Notes: generated from the sequence alone by a model not told the origin. 64,000 bases of DNA from Sphingomonas sp. ID1715 (GCF_013044515.1 NZ_JABEPR010000003.1:310001-374000), one strand, 5' to 3'; shown: positions 26,935-35,108, counted from the first letter of the stretch. Numbers and translations are program-made.

Positions 26935-27332
26935 CCGGCGGCTTCTTCCAGCGCGTGCATGTCCGCGTCCGACAGGCCGAAATGATGGCCCACCTCATGC
27001 ACCAGCACATGGGTGACGAGGGCTTCCAGCGACACGCCGGTATCCACCCACTCGTCGAGCAGCGGGCGGCGATAGAGGTGGATCATGTCGGGCAAGGTGC
27101 CGCTATCGCTCGACGATTTGTCGCCCAGCGGACGCCCCGAATAAAGGCCGGTCAGTTCGAACGGATCTTCGATGCCGAGTTCGTCGAGCACCGCATCCTC
27201 GGCAAACTCCTCGACGCGCAGGACCACGTCGCCCAGATGCGCGCGGAACGCTTCGGGCAGCCGCTCCAGTGCGGCGCGGGCGAGCCGTTCGATCTGGTCC
27301 GCGTCCGGTGCGTAGCTTGCCTGCTCGGCCAT
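26931..27332 (-). CDS. Metallopeptidase family protein (MMP-like zincin)
   Basis: A 133-residue protein. [18 protein letters not shown] near the C-terminus (about residue 112) is the HExxHxxGxxD zinc motif of the minimal zincin family of alphaproteobacteria (DUF1025). Preceded by [12 protein letters not shown], also characteristic. No signal peptide, so cytoplasmic. First gene of an overlapping operon with ccmA and ccmB, although no link to cytochrome maturation is documented to my knowledge. Start at 27332 chosen over 27416 because the family begins near here and the longer version overlaps the divergent phhB. Confidence 0.85.
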   Translation of the reverse strand: MAEQASYAPDADQIERLARAALERLPEAFRAHLGDVVLRVEEFAEDAVLDELGIEDPFELTGLYSGRPLGDKSSSDSGTLPDMIHLYRRPLLDEWVDTGVSLEALVTHVLVHEVGHHFGLSDADMHALEEAAG

Positions 27333-27367
27333 GGCCGCTGCATAGGCGAGGCAGGAGGATGCGGACA

Positions 27368-27661
27368 ATGGTCGAGCAGTTGAACGAGGCGGAGCGGGCA
27401 GCAGCGCTCGATGCACTGGGCGAATGGGACTATGACGAAGCGCGCGACGCGCTCACCCGCAGCTTCCTGTTCGCGGATTTCTCCGAAGCCTTTGCGTTCA
27501 TGACCCGCGTCGCGTTGCTCGCGGAGAAATTGGACCATCATCCCGAATGGTCGAACGTGTGGAACCGCGTCGATATGCTGCTCACCACCCATGACGCCGG
27601 CGGCCTGTCGGAGCGCGACGTTCGGATGGCCAAGTCAGTGGAAATGCTGCTGCGTTCTTAA
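27368..27661 (+). CDS. phhB: 4a-hydroxytetrahydrobiopterin dehydratase
   Basis: A 97-residue pterin-4-alpha-carbinolamine dehydratase. The hallmark [32 protein letters not shown] carries the active-site His-His and the DH-type THDAGGL loop (quoted in part only for recognition). ATG at 27368 lies 9 nt after AGGAGG; the ATG at 27359 abuts the site and is less likely. It recycles the pterin cofactor in phenylalanine hydroxylation or has a moonlighting role; no phhA is nearby. Divergent from the zincin gene by 35 bp. Confidence 0.92.
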   Translation: MVEQLNEAERAAALDALGEWDYDEARDALTRSFLFADFSEAFAFMTRVALLAEKLDHHPEWSNVWNRVDMLLTTHDAGGLSERDVRMAKSVEMLLRS

Positions 27662-27697
27662 GGCTTTACTGACTCTTTGGCGGCAGTCTCGGCGACA

Positions 27698-28120
27698 ATG
27701 AAAAAGGTCGCCCAAGTTCAAATCATGTGCGCGCAGCATCAGGAGTTGCGCGATGTCGCCCAGAAATATCGTCACGCCCTGGCCCAGGCCAGGCCGGAGC
27801 CACAGGCGCTCGCGGATTGTCGCTGGCGGCTGATGCGGCTGATCACCGGCCACATCGCCTATGAGAATGCCCATCTCTACCCGGCGCTGCCGGAGTGCGG
27901 CGCTCGCGCGGAGGCGCTCGGCAAGGAGATGGCGGCCGAACTCGGACAGTTGACCGCTCAGCTTCATGCCCATGTCCGGGAATGGACAGCGGAACGCATC
28001 GCGGCCGATTGGTCCGGCTATCGGGCAGCCGCAGAGGCGTTGATCGTCGCGCTCACCAAGCGGATCGATCGCGAAGAGCAGGAGCTTTATCCGCTCCTCA
28101 CCTTCGCAAGGGCCGCCTAG
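27698..28120 (+). CDS. Hemerythrin-domain protein
   Basis: A 140-residue four-helix protein: QHQELRDVAQKY, HIAYENAHLYPAL, LHAHVREW and DREEQELYPLL supply the His/Glu ligands of a di-iron hemerythrin-like site at about the expected spacing. No signal peptide. Such stand-alone proteins bind O2 or NO or store iron. Start at ATG 27698; an upstream TTG at 27677 is in frame but unsupported. Confidence 0.8.
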   Translation: MKKVAQVQIMCAQHQELRDVAQKYRHALAQARPEPQALADCRWRLMRLITGHIAYENAHLYPALPECGARAEALGKEMAAELGQLTAQLHAHVREWTAERIAADWSGYRAAAEALIVALTKRIDREEQELYPLLTFARAA

Positions 28121-28139
28121 CTTTAGCGAGTTTCACGCC

Positions 28140-28196
28140 GCATTGGCGATTCGCGCCACGGCGTTTCAGGCCAATGCGCTTTTCTCTCTCGCGAAT
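28140..28196. promoter_or_regulatory. Nested inverted repeats upstream of sigma-54-type promoter
   Basis: GCATTGGC (28140-28147) and GCCAATGC (28170-28177) are a perfect 8-bp inverted repeat; ATTCGCG (28149-28155) and CGCGAAT (28190-28196) a 7-bp one. They lie 10-70 bp upstream of the -24 element, as activator sites would, though closer than most enhancers. Confidence 0.4.
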
Positions 28197-28201
28197 GCGA
28201 C

Positions 28202-28218
28202 TTGGCACGCCTCATGCA
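28202..28218 (+). promoter_or_regulatory. Candidate sigma-54 promoter
   Basis: TTGGCACG-CCTC-ATGCA: the GG (28204-28205) and GC (28216-28217) are separated by exactly 10 bp, as RpoN requires, and 8 of 8 bases match the -24 element; the -12 element differs from TTGCA by one base. The predicted start is near 28229, 45 bp before the small gene at 28274. Confidence 0.65.
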
Positions 28219-28273
28219 ATCTCTCTGACATAGCCGGGCGGATGGTCCGACCGGCCGATCAGGGAGTTCTCAA

Positions 28274-28390
28274 ATGTCCTATTTCGCTTCCAAGTTCGAC
28301 ACGGTCGCTTCGGTCGTCGCCGCGGTTGCCGTTGGTGTCATGTTCGTCGTCGCCGCAGTCGGCCCTGCCGCCGTCCCGATGGTTGCCTAA
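28274..28390 (+). CDS. 38-residue single-span membrane protein upstream of pspC
   Basis: ATG at 28274 behind AGGGAG; reads MSYFASKFDTVASVV, then a hydrophobic span VVAAVAVGVMFVVAAVG and a short AAVPMVA tail. Lies 25 bp before the PspC gene and under the sigma-54-type promoter. It occupies the position PspB holds in enterobacteria but shares no recognisable sequence with it. Confidence 0.7.
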   Translation: MSYFASKFDTVASVVAAVAVGVMFVVAAVGPAAVPMVA

Positions 28391-28415
28391 GCCCTCTCGT
28401 TCAGGAGTTAAGATC

Positions 28416-28592
28416 ATGTCCGCATTCCGCCTCGATCGCGGCAACGCCAAGCTGATGGGCGTGTGCGCGGGAGTGGGAAATGCAACCGGGATCGACCCGC
28501 TACTGGTCCGCCTCGCGCTGTTCATGGCGCTGCTGATCCTTGGTCCGATCACCATCCTTGGCTATCTCGTCACCGCCTGGGCGGCGAGCTGA
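28416..28592 (+). CDS. pspC: PspC domain-containing protein
   Basis: A 58-residue minimal PspC domain: RLDRGNAKLMGVCAGVGNATGIDPLLVRLALFMALLIL..., with the G-C-G-A motif MGVCAGVGN and one transmembrane span (LFMALLILGPITILGYLVTAWA). PspC is the membrane sensor of the phage shock response to envelope stress. It is much shorter than E. coli PspC (119 aa) and lacks the periplasmic leucine zipper. No pspA or pspF occurs in the window. Confidence 0.85.
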   Translation: MSAFRLDRGNAKLMGVCAGVGNATGIDPLLVRLALFMALLILGPITILGYLVTAWAAS

Positions 28593-28656
28593 GGCTGGCG
28601 CGGCAAGCTCGGGGCGCTTAAGGTCGAGGCGCCCCGAAGCTTCCAAGGAGCCGCCC

Positions 28657-29187
28657 ATGTTCCGTTCGATCCTCGGCCTGTCGCTGCTTCTGGTGACCAG
28701 TTCCGCGCCCGCGGCGCTCGCGCCCGGCGCTCCCGCACCCGATTTCACCACCCAGGGCGCGCTCGCCGGCAAGCCCTTCTTCTTCACGCTGAAGCAGGCG
28801 CTGAAGAAGGGGCCGGTGGTGCTCTATTTCTTCCCCGCCGCCTTCACCCCCGGCTGCACCGTCGAAGCGCACGACTTCGCCGAGGCCACGCCCGAGTTCA
28901 ACAAGCTGGGCGCGACCGTGATCGGCATGTCGGCCGACACGCTCGACAAGCTGCAGCGCTTCTCGGTCGAGGAATGCCGCAACAAATTCGCGGTCGCGAC
29001 CGCCACGCCGGCCGTGATCAAGGGCTATGACGTGGCGCTGCCGGTCCGTCCCGGCATGACCAACCGCACATCGTACGTGATCGCACCCAACGGCAAGATC
29101 GTCTTCGCCTACTCGGCGATGAGCCCGCAGGGCCATGTCTCCGGCACGCTGGACGCGGTCAAGAAGTGGCGGATCGCCCGGAAATAG
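28657..29187 (+). CDS. Exported peroxiredoxin (AhpC/TSA, Bcp-like)
   Basis: A 176-residue protein. A signal peptide (MFRSILGLSLLLVTSSAPAALA, described only) precedes APDFTTQGALAG and the peroxidatic site FFPAAFTPGCTVEAHDF; the peroxidatic Cys sits near residue 66. A second Cys in VEECRNKF could resolve it. It reduces peroxides in the periplasm if the signal functions; most Bcp-type relatives are cytoplasmic. Site AAGGAG precedes ATG at 28657. Follows pspC by 64 bp, and may share envelope-stress expression (inference). Confidence 0.85.
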   Translation: MFRSILGLSLLLVTSSAPAALAPGAPAPDFTTQGALAGKPFFFTLKQALKKGPVVLYFFPAAFTPGCTVEAHDFAEATPEFNKLGATVIGMSADTLDKLQRFSVEECRNKFAVATATPAVIKGYDVALPVRPGMTNRTSYVIAPNGKIVFAYSAMSPQGHVSGTLDAVKKWRIARK

Positions 29188-29189
29188 GT

Positions 29190-29621
29190 TCAGCCGGCGG
29201 GACGATAGACGAGATGGGGGCGATGGCGCGCGATCATTGGGAAGATGCGGCCACCATGATAAGCGACCGTTCCGCACATCATCGTGCCTCCTTCGACGAG
29301 CTGACCGGTGAAGGTCACGTCCGCTTCGCGCGAAGCGACCACCAGCTTTACCGCCGTGCCGTCGACGGTCACGCTGCGGATCGCAAGGCTGTTGTTGGAA
29401 TAGGGCGTCAAAGATCCGGCCCAGCCACCATCGATCGGCCCTATGGCCATATAGCCGCGCGACAGCTGCGGACCCGCGTCCATCACGAAATCCCAGAGCC
29501 CCTGCAGGTCCGGCGCCTTGGTGGGGGCAAAGGCAGCAAAACGCGCGCAGGGTTGGGCTGGCGCTTCCTGCCCAAGGGCTGGAGCGGTGACCAGGGAGGC
29601 GGCAAGAACAAGGAAACGCAT
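29190..29621 (-). CDS. Exported hypothetical protein
   Basis: A 143-residue protein with a signal peptide ending near ALGQE (about residue 18). The mature part is beta-rich (GLWDFVMDAGPQL, YMAIGPIDGGWAGSLTPYSNNSLAIRSVTVDG, VKLVVASREADVTFTGQLV), like a small lipocalin-type barrel; two Cys. The ATG at 29621 is five bases after AAGGAG; upstream ATG and GTG codons overlap that site. Divergent from the LytTR gene. Function unknown. Confidence 0.7.
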   Translation of the reverse strand: MRFLVLAASLVTAPALGQEAPAQPCARFAAFAPTKAPDLQGLWDFVMDAGPQLSRGYMAIGPIDGGWAGSLTPYSNNSLAIRSVTVDGTAVKLVVASREADVTFTGQLVEGGTMMCGTVAYHGGRIFPMIARHRPHLVYRPAG

Positions 29622-29725
29622 CATCACTCCTTCATTTCAGTGCAGCCTTTGGTGATCGCCGGCGGGGCGTGCCGACAAGGTGCGCTTTCGTGAGCTGGAG
29701 AGTGTCTTTCGCGAACGGCGGCTGG

Positions 29726-30448
29726 ATGCAGTTGGCGAAGCGCCAACGGCCCCAGTGGCTCCATCAGCTTGGCGCGGCCTTGCTGATCGGCATCATATTG
29801 GGGGTTTTGGGACCATTTGGTTCGTCGGCCGCAATGTCGCTGATCGAACGCTACGCCTTCTGGATCGCCAGCACGCTCGCTGGCCTGCTCAGTCTGCGGG
29901 GCGCGGAAGCTCTGCTCGGCCGGCGATTGTTCGCAGCGCGCTTGTGGCGGCCGGTAGTCTTGGCGGCCCTATCGGCGTTGCCGATGACCTTCTTCGTCGC
30001 CTGGATGTTCACGCTGCTGCAGCCGGGCCGCGTCTTTCCACCCGGCCGCCTGCTCGCCCTCTATCTCTGCGTGACGCTGGTGCAGTTCATTATCGCCCAG
30101 GCACTGAAGAGCGGTATGACTGCTCGTGCAGAGCCAGAACTGCCAACGCAGTCGCTGTTACACTCGCGCCTGCCACGAATGCTTGGAGATAAGGTGATCG
30201 CGTTGGAGGCGGAGGACCATTATCTCCGGGTGCACCGCCCGACGGGGTCGGAGCTCATGCTGATGCGCCTTGCCGACGCCGTTGCGGCGGATGACGGGCA
30301 GCAGGGAATGCAGGTCCATCGCAGCTGGTGGGTCAGTCGGGACGCCGTGCAGCGGTGGGAAGGCGGTCGGCTGCACCTGTCGAACGGCCTTGCCGTGCCG
30401 GTGGGCCGGACCTTTGCCGCCAGGGTGAGGGCCAGCTTCCCGCGTTAG
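29726..30448 (+). CDS. Membrane-anchored LytTR-family transcriptional regulator
   Basis: A 240-residue protein with four N-terminal hydrophobic spans (AALLIGIILGVLGPFGSSAA; YAFWIASTLAGLLSLRGAE; PVVLAALSALPMTFFVAWMF; LLALYLCVTLVQFIIAQAL) and a C-terminal LytTR DNA-binding domain (about residues 148-240): GDKVIALEAEDHYLRVH, GMQVHRSWWVSRDAV, LSNGLAVPVGRTFAARVR. The organisation suggests a membrane-bound regulator without a separate kinase. Start uncertain; GTG at 29669 is in frame. Another protein with the same layout lies at 61471. Confidence 0.82.
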   Translation: MQLAKRQRPQWLHQLGAALLIGIILGVLGPFGSSAAMSLIERYAFWIASTLAGLLSLRGAEALLGRRLFAARLWRPVVLAALSALPMTFFVAWMFTLLQPGRVFPPGRLLALYLCVTLVQFIIAQALKSGMTARAEPELPTQSLLHSRLPRMLGDKVIALEAEDHYLRVHRPTGSELMLMRLADAVAADDGQQGMQVHRSWWVSRDAVQRWEGGRLHLSNGLAVPVGRTFAARVRASFPR

Positions 30449-30903
30449 TTCTTGACCGCCACCACGGCGTCGACCTCCACCGCGACGCCGAGCGGGAGGC
30501 TCGGGACGCCCACCGCGCTGCGGGCATGCTTGCCGAGGTCGCCGAACACCTCGGCCATCAGCAGCGAGCAGCCATCCGCCACCTTCGGCTGGTCGGTGAA
30601 GTCGCCGGTCGAGTTGACGAAGACGCCGAGCTTCACCACCCGCGCGACCCGATCGAGCGAACCGAGCGCCGCCTTCATCTGCGCGAGCAGCATGATGCCG
30701 CAGCTCCGCGCGGCATCGCGGCCGGCGTCCAGGTCCATGTCTTCGCCCAGGCGGCCGGTGATACGCTGGCCGTCTCGCTGCGACACCTGGCCCGAAATAT
30801 AGAGAAGGCCGCCGGCTTCCACTGCCGGCACATAGGCCGCGACGGGGGCGGCGGGTTCGGGAAGGGTGATGCCGAGTTCGGCGAGACGCTGGTCGATGCT
30901 CAT
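30445..30903 (-). CDS. RidA family protein
   Basis: A 152-residue YjgF/YER057c/UK114 protein of the longer Rid subgroup: YISGQVSQRDG, MLLAQMKAALGSLDRVARVVKLGVFVNSTGDFTDQPKVADG (in part), and VGVPSLPLGVAVEVDAVVAV. The catalytic Arg of RidA proper (near position 105 in E. coli, in R-x-V) is replaced in this subfamily, so imine deaminase activity is uncertain. Its start overlaps the HAD gene stop (ATGA); last gene of the DUF3572-HAD-RidA operon. Confidence 0.88.
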   Translation of the reverse strand: MSIDQRLAELGITLPEPAAPVAAYVPAVEAGGLLYISGQVSQRDGQRITGRLGEDMDLDAGRDAARSCGIMLLAQMKAALGSLDRVARVVKLGVFVNSTGDFTDQPKVADGCSLLMAEVFGDLGKHARSAVGVPSLPLGVAVEVDAVVAVKN

Positions 30904-31553
30904 GCCGCCGTCCCAATCACCGGCATCGCGCTCCCGTCAAGCCCGGAGGTCAGCCGCGCGGCGATCCAGTGCCTGGCCTCCGCCCAGTCGTCGATGCGGA
31001 CATGGGCGTCCGGCGCGGGCGGCATGATCGCGGCGAGCTCGGGTTCGGCGATCATGTGCAGCCGAAAGACCTGCGGCGCCGCCCGGGCGACCGAGTTGTG
31101 ATGCAGCGCCAGATCGTCGACGAACACTGCGGCGCTAGGGCGATATTCCTCCAGTAGGGCGGTGACCGGCGTGCCCTTGCCGCCCTGGTTGCACAGCACC
31201 CGGTGCTGGATGCCGACCGCCTCCAGCTGAGCGATGCGCCGTTCCTGATGTTGGTCGAGCAGGTTGGTGAGCACGACGACATCGGCGATCTCCGCCAGAT
31301 CGGCGAGCGCCTCGCGCGCGTGCGGCACCAGCGTCTGGCGGTGCATCTCCGTTTCAAAAAAGCCGTTCAGGAGCGGCCAGGTGCGGTCCCGCGCCAATAT
31401 GTCACCGGTCTTGCGGTCGCGCACCGCGCGCGAATAGTCGCCGGCCGACAGGTCGAAGTCGACCTCATGCACTTCGTCGAGCCAGGTGCGGAAATGGCTG
31501 ACCATGTGCAGCAGCACTTCGTCGCAATCGGTGATCAGCAGCGGTCGGTTCAT
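30900..31553 (-). CDS. HAD family hydrolase
   Basis: A 217-residue protein: LLITDCDEVLL holds the DxD nucleophile pair (second Asp of family is preserved; middle is Cys), VVVLTNLLDQ the Thr motif II, and VFVDDLALHHNS the motif IV acidic pair. No distinctive cap domain beyond an insertion of about 60 residues. Substrate unknown. Middle gene of an operon with ATGA overlaps at both ends. Confidence 0.82.
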   Translation of the reverse strand: MNRPLLITDCDEVLLHMVSHFRTWLDEVHEVDFDLSAGDYSRAVRDRKTGDILARDRTWPLLNGFFETEMHRQTLVPHAREALADLAEIADVVVLTNLLDQHQERRIAQLEAVGIQHRVLCNQGGKGTPVTALLEEYRPSAAVFVDDLALHHNSVARAAPQVFRLHMIAEPELAAIMPPAPDAHVRIDDWAEARHWIAARLTSGLDGSAMPVIGTAA

Positions 31554-31819
31554 TGCTCTAACTCCGCGCGCGCTGCGACCAGCGCGGCTGGGGTGCTGCC
31601 GATCGCCTCTGCGCAGGCGACCAGGTCGGGTTCATGCGCTTCGAGGAAGCCCAGGATGGCCGCCTGCACCTCAGGACGGTCGATACGGGCGCGCAGGTCA
31701 TTCGTGGTTAACCCTGTCAGCCCAAGCAACCGCTCGGCGCGCCGCGAGTCTTCCAGGCACCAGGCGAGCGCCATCAGGGCCAGCGTGGCCGCGTCGTGAT
31801 TTGGTCCGGGAGTTTGCAT
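31550..31819 (-). CDS. DUF3572 domain-containing protein
   Basis: An 89-residue helical protein: LALMALAWCLEDSRRAERLLGLTGL, then DLRARIDRPEVQAAILGFLEAHEPDLVACAEAIG is the DUF3572 pattern. Widespread and uncharacterised in Alphaproteobacteria, commonly beside divK. First gene of the operon with the HAD hydrolase and RidA; divergent from divK with only 41 bp between starts. Confidence 0.85.
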   Translation of the reverse strand: MQTPGPNHDAATLALMALAWCLEDSRRAERLLGLTGLTTNDLRARIDRPEVQAAILGFLEAHEPDLVACAEAIGSTPAALVAARAELEQ

Positions 31820-31860
31820 GGGCTATGTGGATAAGTTCGGGGGAAAGTTGTGAGGTGCTT

Positions 31861-32223
31861 GTGAGTAAGAAAGTGCTCGTTGTCGAGGACAACGAACTGA
31901 ACCTCAAGCTCTTCTGCGACCTGTTGCGCGCGCACGATTATGTCGCCGAGCCGGTGCGCGACGGCCGCGAAGCCGTCGAGCGCGCACGCGAGTTTTCGCC
32001 CGACCTGGTAATCATGGACATCCAGCTGCCCAATGTCAGCGGGCTGGAACTGATCGAGACGCTGAAGGCCGACGAGCAGCTGAAGCCGATCCCGATCATG
32101 GCGGTCACGGCCTATGCCGGCAAAGGCGACGAGGAACGCATCCGCGCGGCGGGGGCGGAGGCCTATGTGTCGAAACCGATTTCCGTGAACCGGTTCGTCG
32201 AAAGCGTCGAGGCTTTGGTCTGA
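31861..32223 (+). CDS. divK: Single-domain response regulator DivK
   Basis: A 120-residue receiver domain with GTG start. VLVVEDNELNLKLF carries the acidic pair, Asp53 in VIMDIQLPNVSG is the phosphoacceptor, Thr83 and Lys105 (YVSKPIS) complete the active site. Matches DivK of Caulobacter, which controls DivJ/PleC and so CtrA activity. No output domain. Gene order DUF3572-divK-rpmG supports the assignment. Confidence 0.9.
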   Translation: MSKKVLVVEDNELNLKLFCDLLRAHDYVAEPVRDGREAVERAREFSPDLVIMDIQLPNVSGLELIETLKADEQLKPIPIMAVTAYAGKGDEERIRAAGAEAYVSKPISVNRFVESVEALV

Positions 32224-32227
32224 TGAT

Positions 32228-32293
32228 GTGCCCCTGCGGAAGCAGGGACCCAGAGTCCTTGTCCGCTGGGTCCCCGCCTTCGCGGGGATGACG
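32228..32293. repeat. REP palindrome, family A, copy 3 (degenerate)
   Basis: GCCCCTGCGGAAGCAGGG-ACCCAG facing CTGGGTCCCCGCCTTCGCGGGGATGACG. The left arm is diverged but still self-complementary. Between divK and the convergent rpmG. Confidence 0.75.
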
Positions 32294-32307
32294 AGCCTAA
32301 AGGCTCG

Positions 32308-32475
32308 TCACTTGATCTTGGCTTCCTTGAACTCGACGTGCTTGCGCGCGACCGGATCGTATTTGCGGAAGCTCAGCTTCTCGGTCTGGGTGCGCGGGTT
32401 CTTCTTGGTGACGTAGAAAAAGCCCGTGTCCGCGGAGCTGACGAGCTTGATCTTGACGGTGGTCGGCTTGGCCAT
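32308..32475 (-). CDS. rpmG: 50S ribosomal protein L33
   Basis: A 55-residue protein read directly from the complement: [20 protein letters not shown], then [20 protein letters not shown] and ending EFKEAKIK. This is the Cys-free (C-minus) L33 type, which does not bind zinc. The gene is short and lies between divK and the hypothetical gene at 32639. Confidence 0.93.
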   Translation of the reverse strand: MAKPTTVKIKLVSSADTGFFYVTKKNPRTQTEKLSFRKYDPVARKHVEFKEAKIK

Positions 32476-32638
32476 GGCCCAACTCTCTTGATTTCGCGAA
32501 AAAGAAAAAGCGGCGTCGCCGCCGCTCTGTCAGCCGCGCCCCATGCCGCCAAGCGGGCGTCGAGTCAAGCCGCACGGCCTTAACGCAGCTTTCATCAAGC
32601 CGTGGCTAGGCTGCGCCGGCAGAGAGCTGGAGGGCCGG

Positions 32639-32953
32639 ATGCAGCAGGATGGGATGAAGCAGGTGCGTGCCGATTTGTGCGAGCGCATCGACGGCCTGCG
32701 CGCCGCGGTGCCGTTCGGAACGGTCGCGGGGCTGTGCGACAAGGCGTCGGATCTTCGCCACCTCGCGCAACGCTACCAACTGCGCCCGATCGCCGATCTC
32801 GCCTGGAAGCTCGAAGGCCGCCTGGCGCGCGGCGAACGCGGCCCCGCCGTGATCGACATGCTGTCGCTGATGCGGGAAGCGAGCGAGTGCGGCCGCACCG
32901 ACGCGCAGGCGGCCACCGCCTGGGCCGCCGCCGCATCCGTCCGACTCTCCTGA
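32639..32953 (+). CDS. Hypothetical protein
   Basis: A 104-residue protein, mostly helical (QVRADLCERIDGLRAAVPFG, ASDLRHLAQRYQLRPIADLAWKLEGRLARGERGPAVIDMLSLMREA in pieces). ATG at 32639 with GGAGGG upstream. No signal peptide. Sphingomonads carry similar small helical proteins; I cannot name the family or function. Confidence 0.65.
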   Translation: MQQDGMKQVRADLCERIDGLRAAVPFGTVAGLCDKASDLRHLAQRYQLRPIADLAWKLEGRLARGERGPAVIDMLSLMREASECGRTDAQAATAWAAAASVRLS

Positions 32954-33000
32954 TCCCTCTATTGAGCCGGCGCATTTCTTCTTCCATGGGAGGCGCATAG

Positions 33001-33022
33001 GCGCCGGGCAGGGGCCCGGCGC
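33001..33022 (+). terminator. 9-bp GC hairpin between genes
   Basis: GCGCCGGGC-AGGG-GCCCGGCGC, 20 bp before the S9 peptidase ATG. Could end the preceding small gene or fold in the peptidase leader; no T-tract. Confidence 0.4.
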
Positions 33023-33041
33023 GCCGATAAGAGGCTGACCC

Positions 33042-35105
33042 ATGCGCCGCCCATTGCTCGCTCTCGCTTTCGTCCTCGCCGCCGCTCCCCTCCACGCCCA
33101 GCCCGCCGAGGGTCCCAGCCGCACGCTGCAGGGCCGCGATCTGTTCAGCCTGGAAGTCGCATCGGACCCGCAGATCAGCCCGGACGGCTCGGTGATCGCC
33201 TATGTGCGGCGATCGAACGACATCATGACCGATCGCGCCCGGCCGAGCATCTGGCTGGTGGACACGCGCACGGGGAGCCAGTCCCCGCTGGTCGCGGGCG
33301 CCGGCTCACACTCCAGCCCGCGCTGGTCGCCGGACGGCAAGCGCCTTGCCTATGTCTCGACCGCCGAAGGTGGTGCGCCGCAGCTTTTCGTACGATGGAT
33401 GGCGACCGGCCAGACCGCCCGTGTGACGGGCCTGCCGACATCGCCCGGCCAGATCGTCTGGTCGCCGGATGGAACGCGACTCGCCTATACGATGCTGGTG
33501 CCCGCCGACGCCCCGACGCTCGGCAAGCCGCTCAAGAAGCCCGAGGGTGCCGAATGGGCCAAGCCGCTCGAAGTCTATGACCGGGTCGTCTACCGCACCG
33601 ACAATGGCGGTTATCTGAAGCCGGGTCTCACCCAGATCTTCCTGGTTTCGGCGGACGGCGGCGCGCCCCGCCAGCTGACCTTCGCCAAGGCGCCGATCGA
33701 TGGCGGCATCGAATGGTCGGCTGATGGCCGCCGCATCCTGTTCAGCGCCAATCTGACCGACAAGTGGCAGCTGGAACCCACCGACAGCGAGTTGCAGGAG
33801 TTGGATGTCGACAGTGGCGCGATCCGGCCGCTGACCGACCGCCGCGGTCCTGACCAGAATCCGCTCGTCTCCCCGGACGGCAAGTGGATCGCCTTCACCG
33901 GCTACGACGATAGCGGCCGCGCCTATGAGGTGGACGAGCTTTATGTGATGCCGGCGGGCGGCGGTGCGGCGCGGGCCCTGACGCCGCGGCTCGACCGCTC
34001 GATCGGCTCGCCGGTCTGGGCAGCGGACAGCCGCTCCATCTTTGCCCTGCAGGACGACAAGGGCACGATGAAGGTCGTGCGCATCGGCCTCGACGGCTCG
34101 ATCCGCACCGTGGCCGAGGGGCTGACCGGTTCGGGGCTCGACCGGCCCTATGCCGGCGGCGAGTTCAGCGTCGCGCGCGACGGCACGCTGGCGATCACGG
34201 CCGGCAATCCGCAGCGACCGTCCGACATCGCGGTTGTCCGTGGCGGCGGCACACGGGTGCTGACGCGGCTGAACCAGGAGCTGTTCGCCGGCAAGACGCT
34301 CGGTGAGGTGCGCAAGGTCAATGCCACCGCGTTCGACGGCAAGCCGATCGACGCCTGGCTGACGCTGCCGCCCACGCCCGCGGCGGGCGGCAAGCATCCG
34401 CTGATTCTCGAGATTCACGGTGGACCGCACCAGGCCTATGGCCCGGCCTTCTCGACCGACAATCAGCTCTACGCCAGCGCCGGCTATGCGGTGCTGTCGG
34501 TCAATCCGCGCGGTTCGACCTCCTATGGTGAAGCCTTCGCCAACGAAATCGACAAGACCTATCCGGCGCGCGACTTTGACGACCTGATGAGCGCCGTCGA
34601 TGCGGCGATCGCGACCGGCCAGATCGATCCGAACAACCTGTTCGTGACCGGCGGCTCCGGCGGCGGTGTGCTCACCGCCTGGATCGTGGGCAAGACCGAC
34701 CGGTTCAAGGCGGCCGCAACGCAAAAGCCGGTGATCGACTGGGCGAGCTTCTCGCTCACCGCCGACAATCCGGCCTATTTCACCCGCTACTGGTTCGGCA
34801 AGAAGCCGTGGGAAGACCCCCAGCTCTACTGGTCGCGCTCGCCGCTGTCGCTGGTCGGCAATGTGCATACGCCGACCTTGGTCGTTGTCGGCTCGGAGGA
34901 TTACCGCACGCCCGTCAGCGAGGCTGAGCAATATTATTCCGCGCTCCAGCTGCAGGGCGTGCCGACCATGCTGGTCAAGGTGCCGGGCGCCAGCCATGGC
35001 GGCATCGCGGCCCGCCCGTCCCAGTCCGCAGCCAAGGCGGCGACGATCACCGCTTGGTTCGACCGCTACCGCAAGCCCGCTGCCGCAATGGCGCCCACCA
35101 ACTAA
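33042..35105 (+). CDS. Exported S9 family prolyl oligopeptidase
   Basis: A 687-residue protein. Signal peptide ends PLHAQ near residue 22. Residues about 35-410 form a WD40/TolB-like beta-propeller (repeats such as SPDGSVIAYV, SPRWSPDGKRLAYVS, VWSPDGTRLAY). The C-terminal alpha/beta-hydrolase has the oxyanion HGGPH, nucleophile Ser in VTGGSGGGVLTA (about Ser538; GGSGGG replaces the usual GxSYGG), Asp in GSEDYRTP (about 618) and His in GASHGG (about 651). Periplasmic acylaminoacyl/dipeptidyl peptidase type. Complete. Confidence 0.93.
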   Translation: MRRPLLALAFVLAAAPLHAQPAEGPSRTLQGRDLFSLEVASDPQISPDGSVIAYVRRSNDIMTDRARPSIWLVDTRTGSQSPLVAGAGSHSSPRWSPDGKRLAYVSTAEGGAPQLFVRWMATGQTARVTGLPTSPGQIVWSPDGTRLAYTMLVPADAPTLGKPLKKPEGAEWAKPLEVYDRVVYRTDNGGYLKPGLTQIFLVSADGGAPRQLTFAKAPIDGGIEWSADGRRILFSANLTDKWQLEPTDSELQELDVDSGAIRPLTDRRGPDQNPLVSPDGKWIAFTGYDDSGRAYEVDELYVMPAGGGAARALTPRLDRSIGSPVWAADSRSIFALQDDKGTMKVVRIGLDGSIRTVAEGLTGSGLDRPYAGGEFSVARDGTLAITAGNPQRPSDIAVVRGGGTRVLTRLNQELFAGKTLGEVRKVNATAFDGKPIDAWLTLPPTPAAGGKHPLILEIHGGPHQAYGPAFSTDNQLYASAGYAVLSVNPRGSTSYGEAFANEIDKTYPARDFDDLMSAVDAAIATGQIDPNNLFVTGGSGGGVLTAWIVGKTDRFKAAATQKPVIDWASFSLTADNPAYFTRYWFGKKPWEDPQLYWSRSPLSLVGNVHTPTLVVVGSEDYRTPVSEAEQYYSALQLQGVPTMLVKVPGASHGGIAARPSQSAAKAATITAWFDRYRKPAAAMAPTN

Positions 35106-35108
35106 AGC

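Noticed and set aside
31820-31860. CtrA box upstream of divK
   Set aside because: Only single GTTAAC-like half-sites occur nearby (about 150 bp upstream); no TTAA-N7-TTAA pair.
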